Below are positions 1-9,554 of a DNA stretch of 64,000 bases, piece by piece (the first letter of the stretch is position 1; each line of letters begins with the position of its first letter). Made by a program: the position numbers and the translations under genes. The notes beneath the pieces are model-generated. The model was not told the DNA's origin, ran no database searches, and saw only the letters and a list, made by a program, of their open reading frames with translations. Where the stretch lies: NCBI RefSeq assembly GCF_037076525.1, contig NZ_AP029018.1, forward strand, positions 1,302,001-1,366,000, in the 5' to 3' direction. This DNA comes from Selenomonas sp. TAMA-11512. Lineage in GTDB: Bacteria > Bacillota > Negativicutes > Selenomonadales > Selenomonadaceae.

Positions 1-395
1 TGAAGGATGGCGCCATGATGGCAAACTCCGGACACTTTGACGTGGAAATCAACATTCCGGAGCTTGCGGAAATTTCCACATCTCGTCGTACCGTGCGTCA
101 GAACATCGAGGAATTTGTGCAGAAGGACGGCAGAAAGCTCTACCTGCTTGCAGAAGGACGTCTGGTCAATCTTGCCGCAGGGGACGGACATCCCGCCGAA
201 ATCATGGATCTTTCCTTTGGCGTGCAGTTCTTCTCGGCACTGCACATTCTACAGCATCATCAGGAGCTCAAGAACGAGGTTTATCTGATGCCGGATGAAA
301 TCAATACGAAAATCGCAGAGCTTAAACTTGCCGCAGTCGGTGTCAAGATTGATACACTGACAGCAGAGCAGAGAGAATATCTCTCGCTGGACTAA
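1..395 (+). CDS. ahcY: Adenosylhomocysteinase, C-terminal end (partial)
   Basis: The reading frame is open from the left edge, so the gene begins outside the window; about 131 C-terminal residues are visible. They carry the hallmark end of S-adenosylhomocysteine hydrolase: a KDGAMMANSGHFDVEI segment followed by LVNLAAGDGHPAEIMDLSFGVQ, then a helical tail ending in a LTAEQREYLSLD motif. The enzyme splits S-adenosylhomocysteine into adenosine and homocysteine in the cytoplasm using bound NAD, relieving product inhibition of methyltransferases. Only 18 bases separate it from the MTA/SAH deaminase gene, so the two are almost certainly co-transcribed. Family assignment is very secure; whether the upstream part is intact cannot be seen. 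Confidence 0.93.
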   Translation, partial: KDGAMMANSGHFDVEINIPELAEISTSRRTVRQNIEEFVQKDGRKLYLLAEGRLVNLAAGDGHPAEIMDLSFGVQFFSALHILQHHQELKNEVYLMPDEINTKIAELKLAAVGVKIDTLTAEQREYLSLD

Positions 396-413
396 GCGAG
401 TGAGGAGATTATC

Positions 414-1694
414 ATGCGTATTACAATACAGAATGTAATGGCTTTTCTGCCAACGGGAGAGAGCAAAAAAGTCGATATTGCCATTGAAAATGACAGAATT
501 AAAGCCGTTGGGGAGCTTCCTGCCGGATGGGTGGCTGACCGTCTCATAAATGGGGATAGAAAGTTTGCCATTCCCGGATTTGTCAATGCGCATACACATG
601 CATCGATGACACTTCTGCGCAGCTATGCGGATGACATGGAGCTCATGGATTGGTTGGAGAATAAGATTTGGCCCATTGAGGCAAAGCTGACGAGTAATGA
701 TATTTACTGGGGGGCTATGCTCGCCGCTCTTGAGATGATCAAGAGCGGTACGACAGCTTTTGCGGATATGTACGGACCGGATATGGAAAGGGTCGCGGAG
801 GCTGTTCAAGTATCCGGTCTGCGAGGCGTGCTCTCTCGCGGACTCATCGGTGTCGCGCCCGATAGCGATAAGAAGCTGGAAGAAAATGTCTCTCTTTACA
901 GAGATTATCACGGTGAGGCAAATGGGCGCATCCAGATCATGTTTGGGCCCCATGCGCTGTATACTTGCCCTCCTGACTATCTCAAGAAGGTTTCGAAGGC
1001 TGCGAGTACGCTTGGAGCGGAGATTCACATCCATATGTCGGAGACTCGCTTTGAGATTGAGAACTGCCTTAAGGAGTATGGAAAGCGGCCCTTTGCTCAT
1101 GTGGAGTCGACGGGGCTCTTTGAGAATGGAACCTTGGCAGCGCATTGCGTTCATCTCGACGAAGAGGACATTGATATCATCAAGAAGTACGGCATCCGTG
1201 TCGCGCATAATCCCGGAAGCAATATGAAGCTCGCCAGCGGAACAGCACCTGTACCGCGTCTCCTAAAAGAGGGAATTACAGTGGCTCTCGGAACGGATGG
1301 AACGTCTTCGAACAACAATCTTGATATGTTGGAAGAGGTCAATCTTGCCGCGATGCTGCACAAGGTTGTAAGTTATGATCCTACGGCTGTGCCTGCAAAA
1401 ACGGCACTTCAAATGGGGACTGTAGAAGGGGCGAAAGCCCTTGGTTATCACGATGTCGGCAAACTGGAGGCAGGACAGAAGGCGGATATTGTGCTTCTAT
1501 CGATGAAAGGGGCCGCTTGGACGCCTTGCTATGATCCTGTGTCACTTCTTGTGTACTCGGCGAATGCCTCAGCTGCCGATACAGTCATCGTTGATGGCCG
1601 TCTTTTGATGGAAAAGCGCGAAGTATTGACGATGGATGAAGAAAAGATCCTCTATGAAGCAGGGAAATGCGCGGATCGGCTGGTTGCAAAATAA
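414..1694 (+). CDS. mtaD: 5-methylthioadenosine/S-adenosylhomocysteine deaminase
   Basis: A 426-residue amidohydrolase of normal family length. Visible metal and catalytic motifs are NAHTHASM (His60, His62), HIHMSET (His207 and the following Glu), AAHCVHLD (His244) and ALGTDG (Asp295), which together match the MtaD/SsnA branch. It deaminates methylthioadenosine and S-adenosylhomocysteine to the inosine forms. The ATG is preceded by GAGGAG at a good distance. It follows the SAH hydrolase gene closely, so one transcript would encode two different ways to remove S-adenosylhomocysteine. Guanine deaminase-like relatives share the fold, but the MSET and GTDG contexts and the neighbour favour MtaD. 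Confidence 0.9.
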   Translation: MRITIQNVMAFLPTGESKKVDIAIENDRIKAVGELPAGWVADRLINGDRKFAIPGFVNAHTHASMTLLRSYADDMELMDWLENKIWPIEAKLTSNDIYWGAMLAALEMIKSGTTAFADMYGPDMERVAEAVQVSGLRGVLSRGLIGVAPDSDKKLEENVSLYRDYHGEANGRIQIMFGPHALYTCPPDYLKKVSKAASTLGAEIHIHMSETRFEIENCLKEYGKRPFAHVESTGLFENGTLAAHCVHLDEEDIDIIKKYGIRVAHNPGSNMKLASGTAPVPRLLKEGITVALGTDGTSSNNNLDMLEEVNLAAMLHKVVSYDPTAVPAKTALQMGTVEGAKALGYHDVGKLEAGQKADIVLLSMKGAAWTPCYDPVSLLVYSANASAADTVIVDGRLLMEKREVLTMDEEKILYEAGKCADRLVAK

Positions 1695-1715
1695 GGAAAC
1701 GGACGGTGTAGACGA

Positions 1716-4703
1716 TTGAAGGAAAAGGCTGCGGAAAGTAAGAAAAGAAAAAAACAACAGCGGCAGCCTCGTGCTTTCAAGCAAGCAGCTGCGAAAACAC
1801 AGACAGCAGATCCCAGGGAGAAGTCCAAGATGGACAAAGGGAAAAAATATGAACTCTTTGGACTCCTATTGGTTGCTGTGGGACTGATTGGTCTTTGCGG
1901 CATGCTGGATTTCAATGTGGGCTTCATCGGTCTTACCTTTGCAAAGATACTGCACTATTTCTTCGGTTATGGCGCTTGGCTTGCTGTGGCACTTCTCTTA
2001 GGCGGCGGTGTCAGAGGTCTGTTCAAACATGCGTTTGTGAGCTTCACACCGCGATTTTGGATCATTGGGTTTTTGATGGTATCTTTGCTTGCTATTCTGC
2101 ATCACTTTGTCGCACCGCCGGATCAAGAGATACTGCCGGAGGTTCTGCCCGATGGCGGCGGACTTCTGGGTGGGATGGTACTTTTTCTTGTCCGCAAGCT
2201 CTTCGGTTTGGATGGCGGTATTATTGTACTATCACTGGTCGCTGTTGCTTTGATTCTCCTTTCGACGAATTGGTCAATTGCCATCGGCTATTTGACGACA
2301 AAGCGCCATGCAAAGAAGGGAATAGTCAAGACAAAGGGCGTGCTTGAGGCGGTAGGGCAGAAAGCCGTTATTCTCGATGAAATTGTGATCGAACCGCTTC
2401 GCGATAAACTGAAAAACTCTTTTTACAATCAAGATGCGGACAAATCCTTTCAGGAAGAACCGCTTTTTAAACGAAGCGATTATGATAGGGTGGCAACGAG
2501 TCCCACCCCCGAGGAAAAGATGGCTTTGCAAGAATCCGCTGAATCATCTGTCGCCGTAATTTCAACAGAGACAAGTGCGGCTGGGGAGTCTTCGATGGCA
2601 GATCTCATTATTGCCAACCGAGCACTTGTATCACAATATCGTCCGCAGCCCGACTTCTCCTTTTCCACGAGAGATAAGGATGGACTAACTTCCGTTACAG
2701 ACACTGCAAAAAATACCGCTCTTTCTGCATCGGAAGGGGAAGATCTCAGCATGACACAGACAGTGTCGCCGAAAGCTGCCGGCACTGAAGATACGATAGA
2801 GAAAACGAGCGATGTATCTGATGAGGTGGAATCACCTGACAGGACACAAGATATCTCAATCGACAGCTCATTAATCTACGATTTTGATGCCGATGTGCTT
2901 GCGAAGGATGTCTTAGAAGAGGATACATCCGCTTCCTTTACGATTGACTACGGGAAGCGTGAAAGGGGAAGTACGGAAGATCATTCGGAGGATGCGCCGA
3001 TTACAGAAGAAGTCAGCGATAAGCGTCTCCAAAGGATGTATGGTGGTGCCGATGTGAGTGCAGTGACTGCAGGTACAGGCCTTGCTTCCGCCGGTACGGC
3101 AATAACCGCTGCGGCGAGCGCAAACGGTCTTTCTATGTCTATGATGGGGCAAGGATTGAAGATGAACTCTCTCGGAGAGGTCGTTTCAGAAAATCGTGCA
3201 GCAAGTGGTTCTATACAAGAGGAGTCTGTGTTGGAACCTCTTGTCAATAAGCCATACGAACTGCCTTCTGTCGCCGCCATCCTAAAGAAACCGGTAAAGC
3301 GGCAGAACGAGCAGATTGCACAGGAGATTGCGGAAAAGGCGAAGGTTCTTTCACGTACACTGGAAGATTTCAAGGTAAAGGCTCGTATTATCAATGCCTG
3401 CCGCGGGCCTGCTGTCACACGCTACGAGCTGGAGCCTGCTCCTGGAGTGAAGGTCAGCAAGATTACAAACCTTGCGGAGGATATCGCTCTCAGTCTTGCT
3501 GCAACCGCTGTACGTATCGAGCCGATTCCGGGCAAGGCGGCGATTGGCATTGAGGTGCCGAATGCGGAGCTTTCCGGTGTGCGCATTCGAGAGGTGCTTG
3601 AAACAGGAAAATTCCTAGAAGCAGAATCTAAGCTAACCGTAGGTCTCGGCATCGATATAGGCGGAGAGATCATCCTTGCCGATATTGGAAAGATGCCGCA
3701 CCTTCTTGTTGCCGGTTCAACGGGTTCCGGTAAATCCGTCTGTATTAATACACTGATCACGAGCATTCTCTTTAAGGCAAAACCCGATGAAGTCAAGTTT
3801 ATTCTTATCGATCCGAAGATGGTCGAGCTATCGAATTATAATGGTATCCCGCATCTGATGGTGCCTGTTGTCACAGATGCAAAGAAAGCTGCTGCCGTCC
3901 TGAATTGGTCTGTGCTCGAGATGGAGAAGCGCTATACGCGCTTTGCCAATGAGGGTGTTCGAGATATGGCTAGATTCAATGCATTGCACCCGGAAGATAA
4001 AATGCCGGCGGTAATTATTATCATTGATGAGTTGGCGGATTTAATGATGGTCGCACCGCATGATGTTGAAGATGCTATCGCACGTTTGACTGCAAAGGCT
4101 CGAGCGGCAGGTATTCATCTGATTCTTGCTACACAGCGTCCATCCGTTGATGTCATTACGGGTACCATCAAGAATAATATTCCATCGAGAATAGCGTTTG
4201 CAGTCTCATCTCTGGTGGATTCGCGTACAATTCTTGATGCGGGAGGAGCGGAAAAGCTTTTAGGCAAGGGGGATATGCTTTTTTCTCCCATCGGATCAAA
4301 TAAGGCAACACGCGTGCAGGGTGCCTTTATCAGCGATGAAGAGGTCGAGGATCTTCTTGACTTTATTCGCGGTCAGGGACAGCCGATGGAAGAAAATGAG
4401 GAAATTATCGCCTATGCAGAAAATGCCGTTGCAGAGGATGATGTCGATGAATCCTCCGATACCGATGAAGAAAAGGTCGATGAACTCTTAGGGAAAGCAT
4501 TGGAGATTATCTTGAACTCCCAGCAGGCATCGACATCGAATGTGCAGCGTCGTCTGCGAATCGGTTATACGCGTGCTGCGCGCATCATTGATACACTTGA
4601 AGAAATGCACATCATTGGCCCCGCGGTCGGTAGCAAGCCACGTGAGATTTTGATGATGGCGGATGAGGCGATGGCAATTGTCGAAGGAAAACTAAATAGT
4701 TAA
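1716..4703 (+). CDS. ftsK: FtsK/SpoIIIE family DNA translocase
   Basis: A 995-residue DNA translocase that pumps chromosome ends through the division septum. A basic N-terminus leads into about four membrane segments (residues about 45-190), then a long acidic, low-complexity linker (about 230-510) rich in Ser, Thr, Asp and Glu. The motor follows: Walker A GSTGSGKS near residue 670, Walker [14 protein letters not shown] near 765. A C-terminal winged-helix gamma domain (about 920-985) would read KOPS-like DNA polarity signals. The start used is TTG at 1716, which has only a weak ribosome site. An in-frame ATG at 1830 has GGGAG ten bases upstream and would still keep all membrane segments, so the true start is uncertain. 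A strong hairpin terminator follows directly. Confidence 0.93.
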   Translation: MKEKAAESKKRKKQQRQPRAFKQAAAKTQTADPREKSKMDKGKKYELFGLLLVAVGLIGLCGMLDFNVGFIGLTFAKILHYFFGYGAWLAVALLLGGGVRGLFKHAFVSFTPRFWIIGFLMVSLLAILHHFVAPPDQEILPEVLPDGGGLLGGMVLFLVRKLFGLDGGIIVLSLVAVALILLSTNWSIAIGYLTTKRHAKKGIVKTKGVLEAVGQKAVILDEIVIEPLRDKLKNSFYNQDADKSFQEEPLFKRSDYDRVATSPTPEEKMALQESAESSVAVISTETSAAGESSMADLIIANRALVSQYRPQPDFSFSTRDKDGLTSVTDTAKNTALSASEGEDLSMTQTVSPKAAGTEDTIEKTSDVSDEVESPDRTQDISIDSSLIYDFDADVLAKDVLEEDTSASFTIDYGKRERGSTEDHSEDAPITEEVSDKRLQRMYGGADVSAVTAGTGLASAGTAITAAASANGLSMSMMGQGLKMNSLGEVVSENRAASGSIQEESVLEPLVNKPYELPSVAAILKKPVKRQNEQIAQEIAEKAKVLSRTLEDFKVKARIINACRGPAVTRYELEPAPGVKVSKITNLAEDIALSLAATAVRIEPIPGKAAIGIEVPNAELSGVRIREVLETGKFLEAESKLTVGLGIDIGGEIILADIGKMPHLLVAGSTGSGKSVCINTLITSILFKAKPDEVKFILIDPKMVELSNYNGIPHLMVPVVTDAKKAAAVLNWSVLEMEKRYTRFANEGVRDMARFNALHPEDKMPAVIIIIDELADLMMVAPHDVEDAIARLTAKARAAGIHLILATQRPSVDVITGTIKNNIPSRIAFAVSSLVDSRTILDAGGAEKLLGKGDMLFSPIGSNKATRVQGAFISDEEVEDLLDFIRGQGQPMEENEEIIAYAENAVAEDDVDESSDTDEEKVDELLGKALEIILNSQQASTSNVQRRLRIGYTRAARIIDTLEEMHIIGPAVGSKPREILMMADEAMAIVEGKLNS

Positions 4704-4704
4704 G

Positions 4705-4770
4705 AAACAAGGCTGCTGTATGAATATGTGATAAACATAGGATATCACTTCGTACAGCAGCCTTGTTTTT
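4705..4770. terminator. Bidirectional terminator between ftsK and the SGNH hydrolase gene
   Basis: The arms ACAAGGCTGCTGTA (from about 4707) and TACAGCAGCCTTGT (from 4753) pair perfectly. The stem is flanked by A-rich sequence on the left and a T run on the right, so it can stop transcription from both converging genes. The 32-base loop contains a smaller GTGAT/ATCAC pairing. Confidence 0.9.
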
Positions 4771-4776
4771 GCATTA

Positions 4777-6402
4777 TTATCTGCGCAACTGATCCTGATG
4801 GAGGTTGATAATTTCCGCCATAAGCATCTTGCCCCGAATGTCCGGATGAAGTCCATCGACGGAAAAAGATGGTGACAGAATCGTATTTGAATCGTTGTAA
4901 AAATATAGCTCGAGATCTATGTAATAGGGTTGTTCCTTGATATAGGTATTTACTCTTCGCAGTTTCTCCCGCCAACGGGAATCGGTATCCGTGTGAAAAG
5001 CGGCGGCAATGTTGTTCGGATGAATTGGCATGAGAGTGAGGAATACAGGGCGTATGTCGTTTTCTCTGCACTTTCTGTCAATCTCTTTCAGGTCTTCAAT
5101 GATTTCATCCGCAGAAATACTTGGATCACGCAGACTGTTGGAGCCGGTCAAAATCAGGAGATTGTAAGGACGAAAGAAGAGAACGTCCTGCTCGAAACGA
5201 TCGGCAGAGAGGCGTGAGGTATCGCCGCTGCGCCCGAGATTGATTGTTGGAAAATCAAGATAGCTTGTGAAGCTGTACTCAAGATCCATCGGTGAGAAGG
5301 ATAGCGCACCGCCGCCATGCGTAATGGAGTCGCCAAATGCGGCAGCTAAGATGCGAGAAGGTTGCTCGGGAACATCAAAACGCTGTACAGTTGAAAAACT
5401 GCCAATCGTATTTCCGTCCGCATCGACGGCGCGTACACGCCAATAGTACTTACCGGCATAAGGGCGAGGATATTCATCATAGCAGCTAAAGGCGCCTGTC
5501 ACCTTTTGCGCCCAAAGACGATTTGGTGACGGCTTTTGGTTTGCTGCAACTGTCGTTGGCGGAGCTTCTGTCAATAACTCTACTTCATAGGTTTGATATC
5601 CGTTAAGGGGAATCCACTGATAAACAGGGTAGATCGGCATATCTCCCTTAGGGAGTCGGTCGAAGTTATTAATGAGCGGCTTGTTTGGCATGGGAAGTTT
5701 TGAGTCGACATAGATAGGCTCTGCGTTAGAAAACTCCCCAATTGCTTGACGATTAAAATCCAGTGCGCGCACACGCCAATAGAGGATATCCTTTTCTCCC
5801 TTCAGTACAGGACGCAAATCAGCTTGGTAGCCATTGGTAAAGATTTCTGCAGTGCGGAGAAGGGATTGGGCAGAGGCTGTAGTACCGCCTTCCGTTTTTG
5901 GAGGTGCCGATAGAATTTCCAGCTCATAGCAAACGGCTCCGGGAACGGCATGCCAGACGAGGAAGGGCATCGCACTGGCGGGTGACCGCTCCGAATATGT
6001 GTAGACGGAGACAGGAGAAATCGGGTGTAAATCTCGAGGATTTTCGACGATAACAGAGGTATCCATAATGCGGCCTAAAAGACCGTAAGCTGTAATGCGA
6101 TACACCATAGGAATAGGCGCTGCCGGAAGTTCACAGGAAGAGTTTACAGTTGTCACTTCACCAAAAGAGTGATACTCTGAAGTTCCATTGACAAGCCCTG
6201 TTGACTTGGATAGGGATTCTATGCGATAAATGCAAGGGTAGGGAAGTCGCTCCCAGGTCAAGAGGAGGAGATCTCCTTTATTGGAAAAAGCAACATGGAT
6301 GTTTTTTTCTCTTAGAGCAAAGAGATCCATACACTCTACTGCATAGATCGAAGCAAGAGTGAAAATGGATATGAGTAGGGAAAATAGCAGAAACTTTTTC
6401 AT
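4777..6402 (-). CDS. Secreted SGNH/GDSL hydrolase with Fn3-like repeats
   Basis: A 541-residue protein starting with a signal peptide (Lys-Lys then a hydrophobic stretch to about residue 22). The middle, about 30-345, looks like several beta-sandwich repeats; two share the pattern YYWRVRA or YWRVRALD followed by GxFS, typical of Fn3-like modules in extracellular enzymes. The C-terminal part (about 350-541) is an SGNH hydrolase with block I FGDSITHG, a block III region LTGSNSLRD and the catalytic pair in VDGLHPD. Such enzymes remove acyl groups from sugars or lipids; the substrate is unknown here. The gene is alone on its strand, preceded by GGGAG before ATG and closed by the shared terminator. 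Cell-envelope or polysaccharide deacetylation is an inference. Confidence 0.85.
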   Translation of the reverse strand: MKKFLLFSLLISIFTLASIYAVECMDLFALREKNIHVAFSNKGDLLLLTWERLPYPCIYRIESLSKSTGLVNGTSEYHSFGEVTTVNSSCELPAAPIPMVYRITAYGLLGRIMDTSVIVENPRDLHPISPVSVYTYSERSPASAMPFLVWHAVPGAVCYELEILSAPPKTEGGTTASAQSLLRTAEIFTNGYQADLRPVLKGEKDILYWRVRALDFNRQAIGEFSNAEPIYVDSKLPMPNKPLINNFDRLPKGDMPIYPVYQWIPLNGYQTYEVELLTEAPPTTVAANQKPSPNRLWAQKVTGAFSCYDEYPRPYAGKYYWRVRAVDADGNTIGSFSTVQRFDVPEQPSRILAAAFGDSITHGGGALSFSPMDLEYSFTSYLDFPTINLGRSGDTSRLSADRFEQDVLFFRPYNLLILTGSNSLRDPSISADEIIEDLKEIDRKCRENDIRPVFLTLMPIHPNNIAAAFHTDTDSRWREKLRRVNTYIKEQPYYIDLELYFYNDSNTILSPSFSVDGLHPDIRGKMLMAEIINLHQDQLRR

Positions 6403-6444
6403 TTTAAATTAAACTCCCGACTGAAATAAATTTATGTAGATATT

Positions 6445-6473
6445 TTGACAAACTGCTTTACGAATTGTAACAT
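6445..6473 (+). promoter_or_regulatory. Sigma-A type promoter for the cobalamin adenosyltransferase gene
   Basis: A perfect TTGACA at 6445-6450 is followed after 17 bases by TAACAT at 6468-6473. The predicted transcript starts about 6480, leaving a leader of some 40 bases, too short for a cobalamin riboswitch. Confidence 0.75.
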
Positions 6474-6522
6474 AGCATAGTATAGCATGATTTTACAAAA
6501 GATTGCAAAGGAGAGTATACAC

Positions 6523-7053
6523 ATGCATGGATTGACGATCGTCCACACGGGAGACGGAAAAGGAAAAACGACAGCTGCATTAGGGCTTGCCCTGCGTGCA
6601 TGGGGAAACGGTCTTTCTGTGTGCATCTTGCAGTTTATCAAAGGAAAATGGAAGTATGGTGAACTTAAATCCATTGAAGTGTTACAGAAAATAGATGACA
6701 GAATAGAAATTCATCCTTTAGGTGCGGGCTTTTCAAAAAGGACACCGGAAAAGATAGAAGAACACCGAAAAAAAGCAAATGAAGCATTGGCGCTTGCGCG
6801 TGAAGAAATGCATAGTCAAAAGTGGAATATTCTTATACTAGATGAGATTAACTATGCGATAGACTTCGGTTTGCTTGATGAAGAAGATGTCATACGCTTG
6901 ATTGAAGAAAAACCGTCTTTACTGCATCTTGTGCTGACAGGGCGTAATGCTACAAAGAAAGTGATAGAAGCGGCTGATCTTGTCACTAGGATGGAGGCTG
7001 TAAAGCACCCTTTTCAGCAGGGCATAGAGGCGCAGATAGGAATCGAGTTTTGA
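6523..7053 (+). CDS. cobO: Cob(I)yrinic acid a,c-diamide adenosyltransferase
   Basis: A 176-residue P-loop enzyme of the BtuR/CobO/CobA family, which transfers the adenosyl group of ATP to cob(I)alamin or cobyrinic acid diamide to make coenzyme B12 forms. The Walker A sequence TGDGKGKTTAA is at residues 9-19 and the family motif LILDEINYAID is near 105. The start chosen is the ATG at 6523, which has AAAGGAG nine bases upstream; an in-frame ATG at 6487 would add twelve residues lacking family similarity and lies just after the promoter. No other cobalamin genes are in the window, so this may serve scavenged corrinoids. Confidence 0.92.
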   Translation: MHGLTIVHTGDGKGKTTAALGLALRAWGNGLSVCILQFIKGKWKYGELKSIEVLQKIDDRIEIHPLGAGFSKRTPEKIEEHRKKANEALALAREEMHSQKWNILILDEINYAIDFGLLDEEDVIRLIEEKPSLLHLVLTGRNATKKVIEAADLVTRMEAVKHPFQQGIEAQIGIEF

Positions 7054-7190
7054 ATTCCATTCATCGCATAAAATATTATATAATTGTGAAAAATAAACAG
7101 GATTTTTTTCTTGTATAGCGAAGTTAAAAATAGGGAATTAGGTATATATGATAGTTGGATACTTGCACAAAGTTCATGGAGGTGTTTACA

Positions 7191-7571
7191 ATGGCAAGTG
7201 TAAAGAAAATTCTAGTGCCAGTAGACGGATCTGTTAATGGATGCAAAGCTGTGGATGAAGCGCTTTTTATTGCTGAAAAGTGTGATGCGGCAGTGGATTT
7301 CGTGTACGTCGCCAGTAATATCAATAAGGACATCCCAAGCCATATTGTCTTTGACCGTATCGAAGAAAAGATTCCGGCCGGGATGAAAACTGCCAAACAT
7401 GTTGAAACGGGAAATATTCCAAAGGCAATCCTAAAGGTCGCCGAGACAGAAGGCAGCGATATGATTGTTATGGGAAGCCGTGGTCTTGGACTCTTCAAAG
7501 GGGCGCTTATCGGCAGCGTCAGTCAAAAGGTTGTGGAGGAATCTAAGATTCCTGTTATGGTTATTAAGTAA
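7191..7571 (+). CDS. Universal stress protein, UspA family, ATP-binding type
   Basis: A 126-residue cytoplasmic single-domain Usp. The N-terminus KKILVPVDGS holds the conserved Asp of the nucleotide site, and the C-terminus has GSRGLGLFKGALIGSVSQKVV, matching the ATP-binding signature Gly-x2-Gly-x9-Gly-Ser, followed by a final beta strand IPVMVIK. The ATG at 7191 has GGAGGTG seven bases upstream; the longer in-frame start at 7155 has none. A TATAAT at 7079-7084 may be its -10 box but no good -35 is seen. The gene stands alone, ended by a MITE-like repeat and a hairpin terminator. Its role in stress survival is known for the family only. Confidence 0.92.
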   Translation: MASVKKILVPVDGSVNGCKAVDEALFIAEKCDAAVDFVYVASNINKDIPSHIVFDRIEEKIPAGMKTAKHVETGNIPKAILKVAETEGSDMIVMGSRGLGLFKGALIGSVSQKVVEESKIPVMVIK

Positions 7572-7595
7572 AAACATGATATAACTGTATATCCG

Positions 7596-7763
7596 TTAAG
7601 GAAGGGCTGATAAAATGAATTCTGTCAAATTGGTGTAGATTTTTCGTTCTATCAAGGAGGAAAACCGGAGGCAGAGTGGTGCTCTGTGGAGGATTTGCCG
7701 ACAAAGAGAGGGCGGAAAAGATACGCCAAGATGGCTGTGCTGCATTTATCAGTATCTCCTTAA
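7596..7763. mobile_element. MITE-like repeat, copy 1
   Basis: A 168 bp non-coding element with imperfect terminal inverted repeats: TTAAGGAAGGGCTGATAAAA on the left against TTAAGGAGATACTGATAAAT read from the right (15 of 20 positions match). A second copy, about 80 percent identical by eye, is at 18808-18976. The outer TTAAGGA and inner CTGATAAA of the ends are fixed in both copies. Inside, CAGAG and CTCTG form a small hairpin at the centre. There is no transposase, so it would have to be moved in trans. TTAA at both borders may be a target duplication. It lies between the stress protein gene and ilvD. Confidence 0.8.
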
Positions 7764-7770
7764 ATCTGAA

Positions 7771-7800
7771 GGAGCCGTTGCCATGTGTGGCGGCTCTTTT
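7771..7800 (+). terminator. Hairpin terminator upstream of ilvD
   Basis: GGAGCCG and CGGCTC pair around a short loop, extended by G-T pairs, and are followed by TTTT. It lies upstream of the ilvD promoter, so it ends transcripts entering from the stress protein gene and is not an ilvD attenuator. Confidence 0.7.
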
Positions 7801-7815
7801 GATTTCTGCGAATCA

Positions 7816-7843
7816 TTGACAGTGTCTACGACTTTACGATAAA
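7816..7843 (+). promoter_or_regulatory. Promoter for ilvD
   Basis: TTGACA at 7816-7821 and GATAAA at 7838-7843 with a 16-base spacer. The leader to the ATG at 7890 is about 40 bases, leaving no room for a T-box or leader-peptide attenuator. Confidence 0.6.
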
Positions 7844-7889
7844 ATGAGAAAGCATTTTGTTATGATTTTATAGATAAAGGTGATTTTAT

Positions 7890-9542
7890 ATGCGCAGTGA
7901 TGTGGTCAAAAAAGGTGCAACTCGATGTGCACATCGTTCTTTATTTAATGCAATGGGATTTGGTCCGGAAGATCTTAATAAACCATTGATCGGCATTTGC
8001 AATTCATTCACAGAAGTCATTCCGGGACATATTCATCTTCGTGAAATTGCAGATGCGGCAAAGCTTGGTGTAGCAGCTGCAGGCGGAACAGCACTTGAAT
8101 TTCCAGCAATTGGTGTTTGTGACGGGATTGCCATGGGGCATACAGGTATGAAGTACTCACTCGCAAGTCGTGAACTCATTGCTGATTCCATAGAGGCAGT
8201 TGCGATGGCCTCCGGTTTTGATGGTCTTATATTAATACCAAACTGTGATAAAGTTGTCCCGGGCATGCTTATGGCTGCCGCGCGTCTCAATATTCCCTCT
8301 GTTGTCGTCAGCGGGGGGCCGATGCTTGCGGGTCGTTATCAAGAACATGATATCAGCGTCAGTCAGTCCTTTGAGGCCGCGGGCAAGTTTGCTGCGGGGC
8401 TCATTGACGAGGCAGAGATGACAGAGATAGAGGCAGCATCCTGTCCAAGCTGTGGATCATGCGCAGGGCTTTTCACGGCAAATACAATGAACAGTCTGAG
8501 CGAAGTGCTTGGTATGGCGCTCCCGGGAAATGGCACCATTCCGGCTGCCTACACAGGGGCTCGTCGTCAGCTTGCAAAGCGTGCAGGACATGTCATTCTT
8601 GATCTTGTCAAGAACGACATCAAGCCGTTGGATATTTTGACGCAAAAAGCATTTGAAAACGCGATTACGGTCGATATGGGAATTGGCGGGTCTTCGAATA
8701 CGGTTCTCCATCTTACAGCGATCGCACACGAGGCAGGTATTACAATTCCGCCTACACTTTTCGATGAGATCAGCCGCCGCACACCATATATTACAAAACT
8801 TAGCCCCGCCGGCACACACCACATGCAGGATCTCAATGAAGCAGGCGGTATCTCGGCAGTCATGAAGGAGCTGTCGAAGAAAGGTATCCTTCATATGGAC
8901 GCGCTGACTGTTACGGGGACAATCGCTGACCGTATCAAGCATGCAAAAATTACACGTCCCGATGTCATTCATTCAGTCGATACACCCTATCGTAAACAGG
9001 GCGGAATTGCTATGCTGCATGGGAATTTGGCACCGAATTACGCCGTTGTCAAGGCCTCGGCTGTTGTGGAGGATATGCTTGTCTACAAGGGAACGGCAAA
9101 GTGTTTTGCCTCTGAAGAAGAGGGGGTTAATGCCATTATGGACGGCAAGATCAAGAATGGTGATGTTGTTGTAATTCGCTATGAGGGACCAAAGGGTGGA
9201 CCCGGTATGCAGGAAATGCTGAATCCGACAGCTGTTATCACAGGAATGGGGCTTAAGGTCGCACTTATTACGGATGGACGTTTCAGCGGTGCAAGCCAGG
9301 GGGCTGCCATCGGTCATATCTCTCCGGAGGCGATGGAAGGCGGTCCGATTGCACTCATCGAAGATGGGGATATCATCTCCATTGACATTCCAAACCGAAA
9401 ACTCGAATTGGAGGTCAGCGATGAGGAGCTTGCCCGACGCAAGAAAAATTGGAAGCAGCCGGAGCCCAAGATTAAGACGGGGTACCTTTCACGCTATGCG
9501 CGATTGACTACCTCGGCAAATACGGGGGCAGTCTTGAAGTAA
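7890..9542 (+). CDS. ilvD: Dihydroxy-acid dehydratase
   Basis: A 550-residue iron-sulfur enzyme that dehydrates dihydroxyisovalerate and dihydroxymethylvalerate in valine, isoleucine and pantothenate synthesis. Full family length. Cluster cysteines are visible in [21 protein letters not shown] and [17 protein letters not shown], and the C-terminal signature [19 protein letters not shown] binds metal and substrate. AAGGTGA precedes the ATG. The next two genes, trmL and murB, follow at 12 and 22 bases, so one transcript would join amino-acid, tRNA and cell-wall functions. No other ilv or leu gene is present here. Confidence 0.96.
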   Translation: MRSDVVKKGATRCAHRSLFNAMGFGPEDLNKPLIGICNSFTEVIPGHIHLREIADAAKLGVAAAGGTALEFPAIGVCDGIAMGHTGMKYSLASRELIADSIEAVAMASGFDGLILIPNCDKVVPGMLMAAARLNIPSVVVSGGPMLAGRYQEHDISVSQSFEAAGKFAAGLIDEAEMTEIEAASCPSCGSCAGLFTANTMNSLSEVLGMALPGNGTIPAAYTGARRQLAKRAGHVILDLVKNDIKPLDILTQKAFENAITVDMGIGGSSNTVLHLTAIAHEAGITIPPTLFDEISRRTPYITKLSPAGTHHMQDLNEAGGISAVMKELSKKGILHMDALTVTGTIADRIKHAKITRPDVIHSVDTPYRKQGGIAMLHGNLAPNYAVVKASAVVEDMLVYKGTAKCFASEEEGVNAIMDGKIKNGDVVVIRYEGPKGGPGMQEMLNPTAVITGMGLKVALITDGRFSGASQGAAIGHISPEAMEGGPIALIEDGDIISIDIPNRKLELEVSDEELARRKKNWKQPEPKIKTGYLSRYARLTTSANTGAVLK

Positions 9543-9554
9543 GAGGAGCTGTTC

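Noticed and set aside
249-1208. 319-residue open frame on the minus strand opposite mtaD
   Set aside because: It mirrors a well-supported gene, has no recognisable domain and no placed ribosome site.
6403-6522. Cobalamin riboswitch upstream of cobO
   Set aside because: The promoter at 6445-6473 leaves about 40 bases of leader, far too short for a B12 riboswitch.
7764-7889. T-box or attenuator upstream of ilvD
   Set aside because: The hairpin at 7771-7800 lies before the ilvD promoter, and the leader after it has no room for regulatory folding.
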